This document shows positions 1 to 11,300 of a stretch of 64,000 nt of DNA, in pieces (position 1 is the first letter of the stretch; every line of letters starts with the position of its first letter). The translations under genes were made by a program, and so were the position numbers. The notes under the pieces were generated by a model. It had not been told where the DNA came from and made no database searches. It worked only from the letters and a program-made list of their open reading frames with translations. The stretch is from Heliocidaris erythrogramma (taxonomy: Eukaryota > Echinodermata > Echinoidea > Camarodonta > Echinometridae): positions 30,562,514-30,626,513 of the forward strand of contig CM046857.1 of NCBI GenBank assembly GCA_025617745.1, in the 5' to 3' direction.

Positions 1-19
1 TTCGACAATTCATGAGAAA

Positions 20-1664
20 TTATTGAAAGGGACAGCGAACAGTTGCTGAGATACCATTTTCTGATGTAGGAGTTTGAAATGCTGAGATACCATTTTCTGA
101 TGTAGGAGTTTGAAATGCTGAGATACCATTTTCTGATGTAGGAGTTTGAAATGCTGAGATACCATTTTCTGATGTAGGAGTTTGAAATGCTGAGATACCA
201 TTTTCTGATGTAGGAGTTTGAAATGCTGAGACACCATTTTCTGATGTAGGAGTTTGAAATGCTGAGATACCATTTTCTGATGTAGGAGTTTGAAATGCTG
301 AGATACCATTTTCTGATGTAGGAGTTTGAAATGCCGAGATACCATTTTCTGATGTAGGAGTTTGAAATGCTGAGATACCATTTTCTGATGTAGGAGTTTG
401 AAATGCTGAGATACCATTTTCTGATGTAGGAGTTTGAAATGCTGAGATACCATTTTCTGATGTAGGAGTTTGAAATGCTGAGACACCATTTTCTGATGTA
501 GGAGTTTGAAATGCTGAGATACCATTTTCTGATGTAGGAGTTTGAAATGCTGAGATACCATTTTCTGATGTAGGAGTTTGAAATGCTGAGATACCATTTT
601 CTGATGTAGCAGTTTGAAATGCTGAGATACCATTTTCTGATGTAGGAGTTTGAAATGCTGAAATACCATTTTCTGATGTAGGAGTTTGAAATGCTGAGAT
701 ACTATTTTCTGATGTAGGAGTTTGAAATGCTGAGATACCATTTTCTGATGTAGGAGTTTGAAATGCTGAGATACCATTTTCTGATGTAGGAGTTTGAAAT
801 GCTGAGATACCATTTTCTGATGTAGGAGTTTGAAATACTGAGATACCATTTTCTGATGTAGGAGTTTGAAATGCTGAGATACCATTTTCTGATGTAGGAG
901 TTTGAAATGCTGAGACACCCATTTTCTGATGTAGGAGTTTGAAATGCTGAGATACCATTTTCTGATGTAGGAGTTTGAAATGCTGAGATACCATTTTCTG
1001 ATGTAGCAGTTTGAAATGCTGAGATACCATTTTCTGATGTAGGAGTTTGAAATGCTGAGACACCATTTTCTGATGTAGGAGTTTGAAATGCTGAGATACC
1101 ATTTTCTGATGTAGGAGTTTGAAATGCTGAGATACCATTTTCTGATGTAGGAGTTTGAAATGCTGAGATACCATTTTCTGATGTAGGAGTTTGAAATGCT
1201 GAGATACCATTTTCTGATGTAGGAGTTTGAAATGCTGAGATACCATTTTCTGATGTAGGAGTTTGAAATGCTGAGATACCATTTTCTGATGTAGGAGTTT
1301 GAAATGCTGAGATACCATTTTCTGATGTAGGAGTTTGAAATGCTGAGATACCATTTTCTGATGTAGGAGTTTGAAATGCTGAGATACCATTTTCTGATAT
1401 AGGAGTTTGAAATGCTGAGATACCATTATCTGATGTAGGAGTTTGAAATGCTGAGATACCATTTTCTGATGTAGGAGTTTGAAATGCTGAGATACCATTT
1501 TCTGATGTAGGAGTTTGAAATCCTGATAATTCATGTGCTCTTTTATCTAACCACCTGGTTAACAGTTGTGGAGTAGCGCATAACTTTTCACTGGCACCGC
1601 ACATGGAATCAAAGGAGAGCAGCTTGATTCCACTCCTTCTATTTACAGCTCCCTGATATAACAT
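20..1664 (-). CDS. hypothetical 12-residue-repeat protein, frame broken once
   Basis: No family is recognised. From an ATG at 1664 the minus strand encodes about 48 non-repetitive residues (starts MLYQGAVNRRSG, ends RAHELSG). These run into the 36-bp repeats in the frame ISAFQTPTSENG. At 918-920 one extra C moves this frame to another, which stops at 702. If the extra base is ignored the frame continues to the last unit and ends GISATVRCPFQ then a stop at 20-22, giving roughly 550 residues. The reading stays open upstream of the ATG to a possible splice acceptor (AATTTAG near 1698), so this may be an internal or last exon. The repeat is rich in Ser, Thr, Asn and Gln with no membrane segment. 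It lies on the same strand as the ABCC exons but resembles nothing in that family. It may instead be part of a mobile element. Confidence 0.4.
45..1521 (-). repeat. 36-bp minisatellite, 41 units
   Basis: The 36-bp unit (plus strand starts GCTGAGATACCATTTTCTG) repeats about 41 times. The span of 1477 bases equals 41 x 36 plus one, and the extra base is a C in a CCC run at 918-920. Units differ only by single substitutions, for example GATACC/GACACC and GTAGGAG/GTAGCAG. On the minus strand none of the three frames contains a stop; on the plus strand every frame does. The main minus-strand frame reads ISAFQTPTSENG per unit. There are no unique spacers, so this is not a CRISPR array. Confidence 0.97.
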
Positions 1665-2724
1665 ACCATAATATCTAAGTGCAGTCGAAGTCCTAAATTA
1701 CTTGTAGTTCTTATTTTCCTTCGTTTTCTATTGCCTACGTTACCTCTGATAATATAACAACTTTTCACAATAACTTTGACTCATGCAAATTGAGAATTTA
1801 AAAAAAATGTTTTGAGAATTTCTCCATTAATCTGAGTTTTGCATCAAAACATTTCATTTACTACAATGTAATATCAGACATCATTAACTTGGATACCAAG
1901 CTCACTGCCTGCTACTCATATCAAACCTTTCCTCTACATGTAGTTGTGAGTGTAAAGGCAAGCTTTCAAATATTTATTCTGATGAAATTGCTGTACAGTT
2001 GAAATGAACTATTACTACAAGACTAATGTGATTTGTAAGTATTAGATCAGGTGCAAATTTCTCATGTTTGTTTTTATCACTGAATGATCCATGGTGTTTA
2101 AATCAAATATACCGGTACGCTTTATGATCAATATATACTAGACTCAAAGTATATATAGCAGGCACAGGCAATGCTATTTATGCTATTAAAATCAGATAGT
2201 GCACAATAACAATCTCAATTTTATTGAGTTTTGCATCGATCAATCCCCTCCCCATTTGCCTATATTTAATACACAGGTGTGCCCCCCCCCCACCTTTCAC
2301 CATTTCAAATTTTTGTGTGTTTGTGTGTTTTTGTAGACAAAGCTCAGAAGAAAAATGTAATAAGCTCTCCTTTTGCTTGTCTGAGATTTTAAACACATAT
2401 TTGTGCCCCGAGGCCTGAGGCCCAGTTGAGGAATCCTGCATCTGAAACTGCCTCTGATTCATAAGAACTAGGGGAGTTTCGGGTATTTTTTCAATTCGGG
2501 AACCCGACTATTTTTTTCGGGCGGGTTCCCGGTTACCCGAAAATCATATAACACAAATTACAAGCTAATATTTACCCCTAAGAAGCTATTAACACTGTGG
2601 GAAAACTTCTTTGTGTTTAGCACCTGAAATAAACCATTTGAAAAAAAAAAACTGGCGGAAGAAATCGTGGGCGCAAAATCTAATCTAAATCTAATCGATA
2701 GAAATCGTCTATATTCATGCCAGC

Positions 2725-2773
2725 GCCTTAGGTAATCACGTCAATATATAGTATTGATGTGATTACCTAAGGC
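2725..2773. repeat. 49-bp near-perfect hairpin
   Basis: GCCTTAGGTAATCACGTCAATA and its inverse with one mismatch flank a 5-base loop. This could be a tiny palindromic transposon relic or a structured RNA; no flanking duplication was recognised. Confidence 0.75.
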
Positions 2774-3075
2774 AGTCCCTCGCGCTTGTTCATTCATATG
2801 ACATACACGTACTTGAAAGGAAGGGAAATACTAAGAAATCTTACGAAGAAAAACTCGTTCGAGACTATGATCATAATGATTCTTGATAATTTTGCACAAG
2901 CAGCCCTTGGGAATTTTGACAGCTTGGTCGCACAGAGGCACTTTGTAGACAAACTCCATGATGTTCCTGGCGAAAATGGCGACTTTCTTTAGTCTTTACA
3001 CTCCTCTCACACACATACACATTGCGAGTCCCCACGCACGACAGTTTCTTGTGATCAACGCGCCAATTATTGAAA

Positions 3076-3100
3076 GACACACACACACACACACACACAC
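3076..3100. repeat. (AC)n microsatellite
   Basis: About 12 AC dinucleotides directly after TTGAAAG. Confidence 0.95.
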
Positions 3101-3689
3101 CGTGGACTTATTCATAATTAACTATTCACAGTTATTTTTCAATTGTTTCATTTCATTATTATGAAAGTCCTGGAAGACTAAAAATAAATCCTGTTCAATT
3201 GTAACATGCTTTCCGGGCGTGCCCGTCTGTTGGATAGAGTGCAGAAGAAAAAAAAAAAAAAATTATACCCAAGAAAAATTTCACGACCCAAACGTGGACT
3301 CTGCTCAGAAATGCTCGAAAGGTCAACAGCGTAGTTAGAAGCTAAAAATAAAACCAACAAACTGTAAATCAAAACGAGGACAGTCCTCGGTCTCGTGTGT
3401 GTCCTCGGTTCGAAGGTGTGTTCTCCACACGTACACACACAGACACGCTCATTAGATCATTTAGAATTTAGAAATGCAAGTTTTATAACAGAAACTGAAA
3501 ACAAGGTCTTTTTTGGGGAGGGGGCAATTATTCATTCTCTCCGACTCTCTCTCTCTCATAAATGTCACTAGTTTTATTTTAAAGAATTAAAGCCTGAATT
3601 GTGTTTCAAAATGTGTAGCGTACTAGCATTTAGACGATAGTCGACATTAGAATTGCTATTTTTAAAATTCATCTTTCAATAACTATTAA

Positions 3690-4350
3690 TGTATCATGAT
3701 GAGATGAAAATGAACTATCACATAATCATACCATCATCATATCATATCGTCATTAACTTGTATAATCATATCATCACATCATCATGGCATTATTATATCA
3801 TCATGATCATTATTATGATCATATCATCATTATTATGATCATATCATCATGATCATGATCATTATTATGATCATCATATTATCTTGATAACCATATCCTC
3901 AAAACAGTTATCACTATCAATATCAACTTTCATCAAACTCATCATTCATCAAAAAATATCATCAAGCCAAAATTTTCTTCCGTCTGACCGTAACTTCATC
4001 CTTTAACACACATGATCATCATCATTACGGTCATTAACTCACTATCATCAATTCATCACGATCATCATAATTATATCATAATGACATCATCATAGCATCA
4101 TTATCTTATCATTATTATCTTGATAATCATCCATATCATCTTCATCAAACTCATCATTCATCAAAAAATCTCATCCAGCCAAATTTTCTTCCCTGCCCAA
4201 CAGTAACTTTATCCTTTAACACACATGATCATCATCATGTTGTCAAAACAATTATCATCAATATCATCTTTATCAAAAAATATCATCAAAAAATATCATC
4301 AAGCCAACATTTTCTCTCTGCCCGACCATAACTTCATCATTACACACATG
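3690..4350. repeat. ATC-rich block with ~210-bp imperfect tandem units
   Basis: The region is dominated by ATC/ATG trinucleotides (many TCATCAT and ATGATCAT). Within it a longer motif, CATCAAAAAATATCATC followed by AAGCCAA, a T-rich stretch and TTTAACACACATGATC, appears near 3940, 4150 and 4275. This shows two levels of repetition. Confidence 0.85.
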
Positions 4351-5075
4351 TGGTTCCCTTTTGAAATTCGATCTGTTTATACTAAGTGCCTTTCGCCCAT
4401 GCCACCGCGGTGTGAAAGGAACAACAAAAAAAAAAAAAAAAAAGGGCACAAACCTTCATGGGCTAGCTGGCATATTTTTGTGCGTTTCATGACTTGTGAT
4501 TAACAAATAAGGTCACAAGCCAAATTTTATGAATGGAAATGTTGATCGCACGCACTCTAGACACATCCTTTGTTTCCCACTGCCTTGCTTTTCACTTTCG
4601 CACGAATAACGAAGGATATCATTGTGGATATATCGTTCATGTACTCTTAATCTGATTTCAATAATATGTTACTTCTTTGCTAAAGTTTTTCAGGAAAGCG
4701 TTACAGTGTTACATTGTGCTCGTTGATGTTAACAACAACTGTTTATGTACGAGTTATGAGATGCCACGTGCGAGTATGGAGCGCCTGTTGAATATGCAGG
4801 AGTTTGTAAACTTTATGTCCATTAATCACTCTTGATTATGACGTAATGTTCACTGCCTAGAAGGGGGAAGGGCACTCAAATGCAAATTATGTCATGGGTT
4901 TGATAACCAATGAGCAATCTCCGAATCACGGCTGTGAGCTTTGCTCTCTGTGTGTACGAATATGTAAGGTTATGTTTTACAAACAGTAAGTTGAACGGAT
5001 CGAAAGCGCATCACTGCAGTGGCGCACTACATGAATTTTTACATGCAAATATTGAATGGCTGGTCGAAGTTCATC

Positions 5076-5213
5076 TACCGCCTTGTCATCTACATACATA
5101 TTAAAGTAATCATTAAATACTTATTTTTAGGGAAACGGGTATCTAATATTTTGACCCGGGACTCGAAGCTGTCGCGCGGGACTCGGGTACCCAGTTTTTA
5201 GTCCCAGCACTAA
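5076..5213 (+). repeat. dispersed repeat copy 1
   Basis: It begins CCTTGTCATCTACATACATA and ends TTTTTAGTCCCAGCACTAA, with GACCCGGGACTC in the middle. A second copy, about 90 percent alike, lies at 13213-13345 in the same orientation. Copy 1 stops about 8 bases short of the splice donor of ABCC exon 5, on the intron side. Confidence 0.85.
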
Positions 5214-5226
5214 TAAGAACACTTAC

Positions 5227-5349
5227 AATTTCAGCAACATCTGGCGAGTAGTATGGCATCTGATCAGCAAAGGAGACACATACTAATTGACCAATCAGAA
5301 GGAAGAAGTAAAGGTAAAAGGTCACGTAGCGGAATGTATCCTCTGGGCC
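5227..5349 (-). CDS. ABCC1: ABCC exon 5 (TMD0 helix 5)
   Basis: 41 codons, residues 164-204, GPEDTFRYVTFYLYFF to PDVAEI. It holds TMD0 helix 5 and the start of the L0 linker. The acceptor is TTTCTACAG and the donor GTAAGT (5221-5226). A dispersed repeat starts just beyond the donor. Confidence 0.92.
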
Positions 5350-8300
5350 CTGTAGAAATGAAGTCACTAATTACTGTAAACAAATAATTTATATTGTGTT
5401 ATTCATAGTGTGCTTTCTGACTGTAAGATTCCATCAATATACTCTAAATTCTTTATGGAAGGATTCAGAAAAAAATTGAAACAATGTAGAGAGGTTAGAC
5501 TCATTTACATATGAGCCCCTAAATTTAACTCTGGACCCCCTAAATTTTGAAATTTAATCAGGGAGCCCATTTATACACAGCCTAAAACATTTAAACCCGG
5601 GCCCCCTGTGAAAAATGTTAGTTTGGAGCCTTATCTTAAGGATGCCTTACGACCTAAATGTATAATCCGTCTTTGTCTAGAATTTGAAAATTTCAAAGGA
5701 AACTTTTAAAATGCAGGAATTCCTTTTGGAGGTTCCAAACAGTCAAATAAATAGTGAAATTGGCATACGTCAAATGGTGCATGAATAGAATATCTGGTGT
5801 TGGGTTGGGGCAATTGTAGAATGATATTTAATTAATATTTCCCCTCATCCAACAACATAAATCATGACAAACATTAAAGTCAAGCGTTTAATTACCTACA
5901 AATCTTCAACTTTATTAGCTGTATTCTGATCTCTGACATCATCAACCAAAACATCCATATTCAAAACAATTAATTTGAATAGTCATAACAATGCATTTCA
6001 GTGATTTATTTAAACTAGATCTGAAATTACTACATTTAAGAGTCTGTTCAGCATTTCATGTAATTGCAGTAAAAAGTGATATTTTTCTTTAAGAAATAAC
6101 TCTGATTGTGGCTAAATGTATGTAATTTCCCTCTCATTAAAAAAAAAAATCAATGCTATACTGTATGATTTTAAACAAACAAAACAAACAAACCAACCAA
6201 CAAAACTTACTAGTTCCTTGGCATTGATGGCTTTTGAATGAAACTCTGCTACTGCACATAGAATAGTGATAAGGTAGAATATAAATAGCACACCAGATGA
6301 TTGATGTCCTTTCCTTCTCTCTACATGGATGAGTATGAAGGCTACAACCTGTAAAATGAGACAAGGCAATGACAGACGCTGAACATGCTCGTAAATCATT
6401 ACACATAATCAAGCACCAAGCTTTATTTGAATGTGAACACACCATATTAATTGTTAATATTGCAGGGGTGACTAGATACAAGGTCATCAATACTTATCTG
6501 AATGTGAACACACCATACATGATTGTATTGCTCATGTTGCGGTGACTACATGTACATAGTTGATACATTGTCATAAAAAATCTGAATGTGAACTCACCAT
6601 AGTTACTGCCAAGACTGCTGGGATGACGAGATATGCCCCATTTAAACTTGCACGAATTTTGGTCCCGCCGCACTGCCCCGCAGTACTGCTTAGCATTGCG
6701 TGCCGACTTTTTTTGTCAAGTCTGATTTACGAATAATTTACGCCAAAGTTAATCATTGTTGACGCATCAATTTGTCATCCATATTCCCAATTGCTCGGGA
6801 TTGACTGGATTAGCGTCTCCTTTTAGTGAGTTTATGACATAATCTTTTGATCCAAACTGCTAGGAATTACATATTATACAAATGAGCAGACTAATAAAAA
6901 AAAATTAAAGAAAAGTTTGAGCCTATTGCCAATGCAGTACATTGTGCCATTCATGAATAAGAGGAATTTAATTGTTACCTATCATCAGAGTCTCTAAACT
7001 GGCAACGCAGTGTGAAATATACAGGCCCAATCATTATTTTCATGTGTAAAGTGGCATTTCTTTCTGTTAAATTTTGCATTCTTCATTCACATTGGTTCAT
7101 TTATAATTTTTTTTTGTATGTATGAGTGAAATAAGAATAATTGTTGCCAATTTTATGAGAAAAAGCCGATTATTTAAGACCTTAAGAAAACTCTGAACTG
7201 CTATGGGTTAAACGTGAAAAGACCATGGGCATGTTATTCAAAAAACTGTGAGGGGAGTATGCATAACGAGTGAGCAGATTTGAGCAACTTATTTGTGAAC
7301 TAGACATGAGCTGGTCCAGAACATGCATGCCACTTTGCAGATGGTTTGCAGATGGTATGCACAGGCACGCACTGACACGCGTCTAGGTTGCGTAAAGTTC
7401 ATGGGGTGTTTACGAATGTTGTCGAAATATTTTGTCGTGTCACAAAATTAAACATCTCGCACATTTCAAGCATTGGCCCACATCCTCCAGTATCCTCCCG
7501 CACGCTGCCACGAATACTTTCCACATTGACACGCAAGATGCGCAAACCACGCGCAAACCAAAATTCCTGCAAATGGGGCAATACACTGTCATCAAATCTT
7601 ATCTGAATGTGAACACACCATAATTACTGCTACTTGTAATACTGCTGGACTGACTGGACTGTCATCAAACCTTATCTGAATGTGAACACACCATAGTTAT
7701 TACCAATACTGCTGGGCTAACTAGATACATGTACACTGCTATCCAACCTTATCTGAATGTGAACTCACCATAGCTATTACCAATACTGCTGGGCTGATGA
7801 GATACACTGCTATAAAACCTTATCTGAATGTGAACTCACCATAGTTATTGCTAATACTGCTGGGGTTACGAGATATACTGCTGGCAAAGCTCCATCGGTT
7901 TGCACCATATCTGATATTCCTTTACATACATCTAATAAAGGTAGTAGAATGAGCAGCAACCCAAGACTCTGTGTAGATAAATGAATATAAGAAAAGAATG
8001 AGACATGAGATAGCTTTCAGTTCCACAGACAAACTGAATACATAGCGACCAATCAAAGTGAAAACGCAATTTAATCAAAGCATCGACTATCAAATTGGCA
8101 TGAATTAAAATCTCTACAATAAAAGTTAATTGCTGGGACATGCCAAGGACTACAATTTTGTCTCTCCATAACAATATTTGTGAAAGAAATTGATACCAAT
8201 GCATAGTTCCACCAAAATTGTACAGTACATGTATATTACATGTATGCACAACATTCAAAATAGATATATGATCTTCATTTGAACTTGAGGTGGCCCTTAT

Positions 8301-11300
8301 TTCAGGCATATGATCAGTTACAGTCAAGCTTAAATTTGAGGGATCAACAATAAATTAGAAATGCCCATTGCCGCACAATACGAATGTATCCCCCGGCACT
8401 GGCAGCGATTTGAAGGAGGGACAAAGAACCTCCCCCTCCCCTCCCTCAAACAAAAGGATGGCGTAGAGATTGCCGCAGTGGCCCGGACTATTGTCAACAC
8501 TAGGAGCAGCATCACCAAAACAATATGTGTAGATTAGAGTATAATGCATCTCTATAGAAATTCGAAAGAAATCTGTCAAGAAATGTGACCTCAGAGCGCA
8601 CATAAGATATGACTGCAATATATGACCTTTGACCGTATGAAAGATGGTACACTGGTGGCAGCATCACCAAATACTATAGGTGCGTAGACTTTTACCAAGA
8701 TACACTTCCATACAAAATTTGAACGAAATCTGTCAAGAAATGCAGAAGAGTGCACGAAATGGACAAATGACCTTTGACCCTATAAAGAACGGAACAATAA
8801 GGGCAGCATCATCAAAACGTAAAGATGTCTAGATTATACCATGTTACATCTCCATACAAAATTTGAAAGAAATCCATTACAAAATGTGGCCTGGAGAGTG
8901 CACTCACGCCATCCTCCAAAGTATGACCTTTGACCCTATAAAAGACGGAACACTGGGGGCAGCATCACCAGAAATTATAGCTGTCTAGATTTTACCAAGA
9001 TACACCTCCATACAGAGTTTGAAAGAAATCCATTCAGAAATGTGGGTGCTAGAGTGCACACAAGAATGTGACGCGGCGGCAGTGGAGGAACGTTGCTGAA
9101 TCCAAAGTATCCTCCGGCATTCTGCCGGGGGATACAATAAAACTAATTAGCCACTAGAGGGGGTCAACAGATATTCATCAAATGCTTGCTTTTGATTGGT
9201 TGACGCAAGCTGTGGATCCAACTTTTGGTTGTGTTGTCCACTTCCGGTCTTTTTGCTTACAGTACATTTCTATCTATGCATGATCATCAATTTACTTCAG
9301 CTATACAAACTATTTATCAAGATTTCCCTATATTTTTTATCATTTCATCCGTCATAATGGACGGTCCTGAGAACATAGATTTTTAGAACAGGACTGTTCC
9401 ACAACTTTGTAAGTTCTTAATAGAGAGAGAGGAGTAACATGTAACAGTAAATGAAGAGTGGAGCTTGTCCGTCCTGCTTTGACAGCTGCAGCTAAGTACA
9501 ACATGATCCAGTCCTACTCTTATTTTCCTCCGACCAGCATATCGTTGCTTTGCAACGGAACCCCATACCCACAAAAAACAATTTTGTATGGTTTGTATCA
9601 ATGTTCAAGTCACTTTTCAATAGCGTCTTAGACCCGTTCTTCATTAAGACACATCAGCTGATTAATAGGGAAGCAGGCATCATAACAAAAGTAATATAGC
9701 GCCGCCATCGCGGAATATCTTTACAGCTATTGTCGATCCCTCAAATTCCACTTACTATTTATATAATTACATGGAACACAGTGGTACGGTACAGGTAGCA
9801 TTCTCCATGTAGAAGACTCTTTCTTGTGGATTATTTGGTACAGTTATTTTATTGTCGATGATAAAGCATGAATGCATGCTTTATACTTAATAATCTTGTA
9901 CAATAAACAGACTTTACTCCTTTTTCAATGTTTCATTTTGAAAATATTAGAATTCAAATATTTTTGAAGATGTTATTATTTCTGATAAACAGAAACATTA
10001 TTACATCTTACAAGACGAAATGTCAGATGTAAATGAAAGTAGAACTTTGAAATCCTACCAATTTGGCCTTGTGCAGTGCAGTGACACGTATGAATCCTCT
10101 ATCATTGTGCCTCAAGTAGAGGATATAGAAGGGAGTGAGGATGAGGAGGAAAGCTGATGGTATCCATGACAACACTGTTTCCTGGAAGCATGGTGTCACG
10201 TCAGGTACTGATGCATTCAGTAGAGATGGGTCCTGAGACAGATGACAAAGTGAAAACAAACGTGTTTAGGAGTAATGCCTTTCAGAAGACAACAGGTAAT
10301 ATGAGCGATATATGAGTCCCACAATTATGTTCAATATTCAGAACTTAAAGGGAAGGTTGAGTTCTGGGAAAGGGTGAAAAATAATTTATGAGCTTTCTCA
10401 TTCTTTTATGTATTTTTGGAAGAACATGACAGTAGAATTGTCCCCTGAAAATGAATTCTCTTCAAATGCCCTTATAATCGAACGAACATTCATGCCACAT
10501 ATGTGTGAAGTCCCATATACCCATTTCTGTGTGGTGCATGTGGTTTTGAGCAAGTTTGAGTGAGTTTGAGTGAGTTTGAGTTGCTTTTGTATAATTTTGA
10601 TTCCAAAACGTCACAGTATACAACAATCCTTATTTATACATGATCAACCTTTCCCAATTGCTTCCAGACAGTTTCTTTCACAATGTAATCGCATGATCAG
10701 AACTCAACTTTATCTTTAAGCAAAGTTTTGTAAATGTACTTGAACTGGACATAGTGAAAATTAAAATATGAGTAACCTTCTTTCTTCCATGTCATAATAA
10801 GAAAAACATATATTTCTGAAAATTCAAATACTTCATCACATTCTTTACTCCTAATTGTGATCAGAAAAATTATTCCTGTTTGCAAATAGTCAGTTCTATG
10901 TAAAATATACATTGTACATACATGTATACAGTCAAACCTGCTTTAGCGACCAAATGTATAGAAAGACCACAATTTTTGTTTCCCTTGAACAGTGTTTCTC
11001 ATGGAAATGTGTATTAAACGAACCTGTCCATAAAGACCACCAGCTCATAAAGACCACTTTTCTTGTCTTGGGATACCTTATTTAGGTATCCCAAAGGGAG
11101 CCCCCTGTCTGCACTTGAGAGACATAGGAAACTTTTCAAAGAAACCTTTGTACAAAACACAAGCAGGTTTGTCAGGACGGTGCCAATTTAGAACCGACAG
11201 GACCCGGTAACCTGGCATACCATTTTATCTTTAAAAATAAAAAAGAAATAATAATTTTAAAAAAAGATAACTACAAAAAAACAAGAGCCCCAGGGGGCAC

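Larger units (their letters stand above)
1699..5075. other. no gene seen; simple repeats
   Basis: This stretch would be intron 5 of the ABCC gene if the gene continues to the left. No exon resembling the next ABCC segment was found. It holds a short hairpin, an AC microsatellite and an ATC-rich block, annotated separately, plus poly(C) at about 2282 and poly(A) at about 4426. The open frames are short and lack family resemblance. Confidence 0.6.

Noticed and set aside
10-918. Repeat protein in the MVSQHFKLLHQK frame
   Set aside because: This frame has no unique start or end sequence; it is one of three open frames of the same repeat. The ISAFQTPTSENG frame joins a unique N-terminus.
45-1521. 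CRISPR-like array
   Set aside because: Thirty-six-base units follow one another without unique spacers, and the DNA is eukaryotic.
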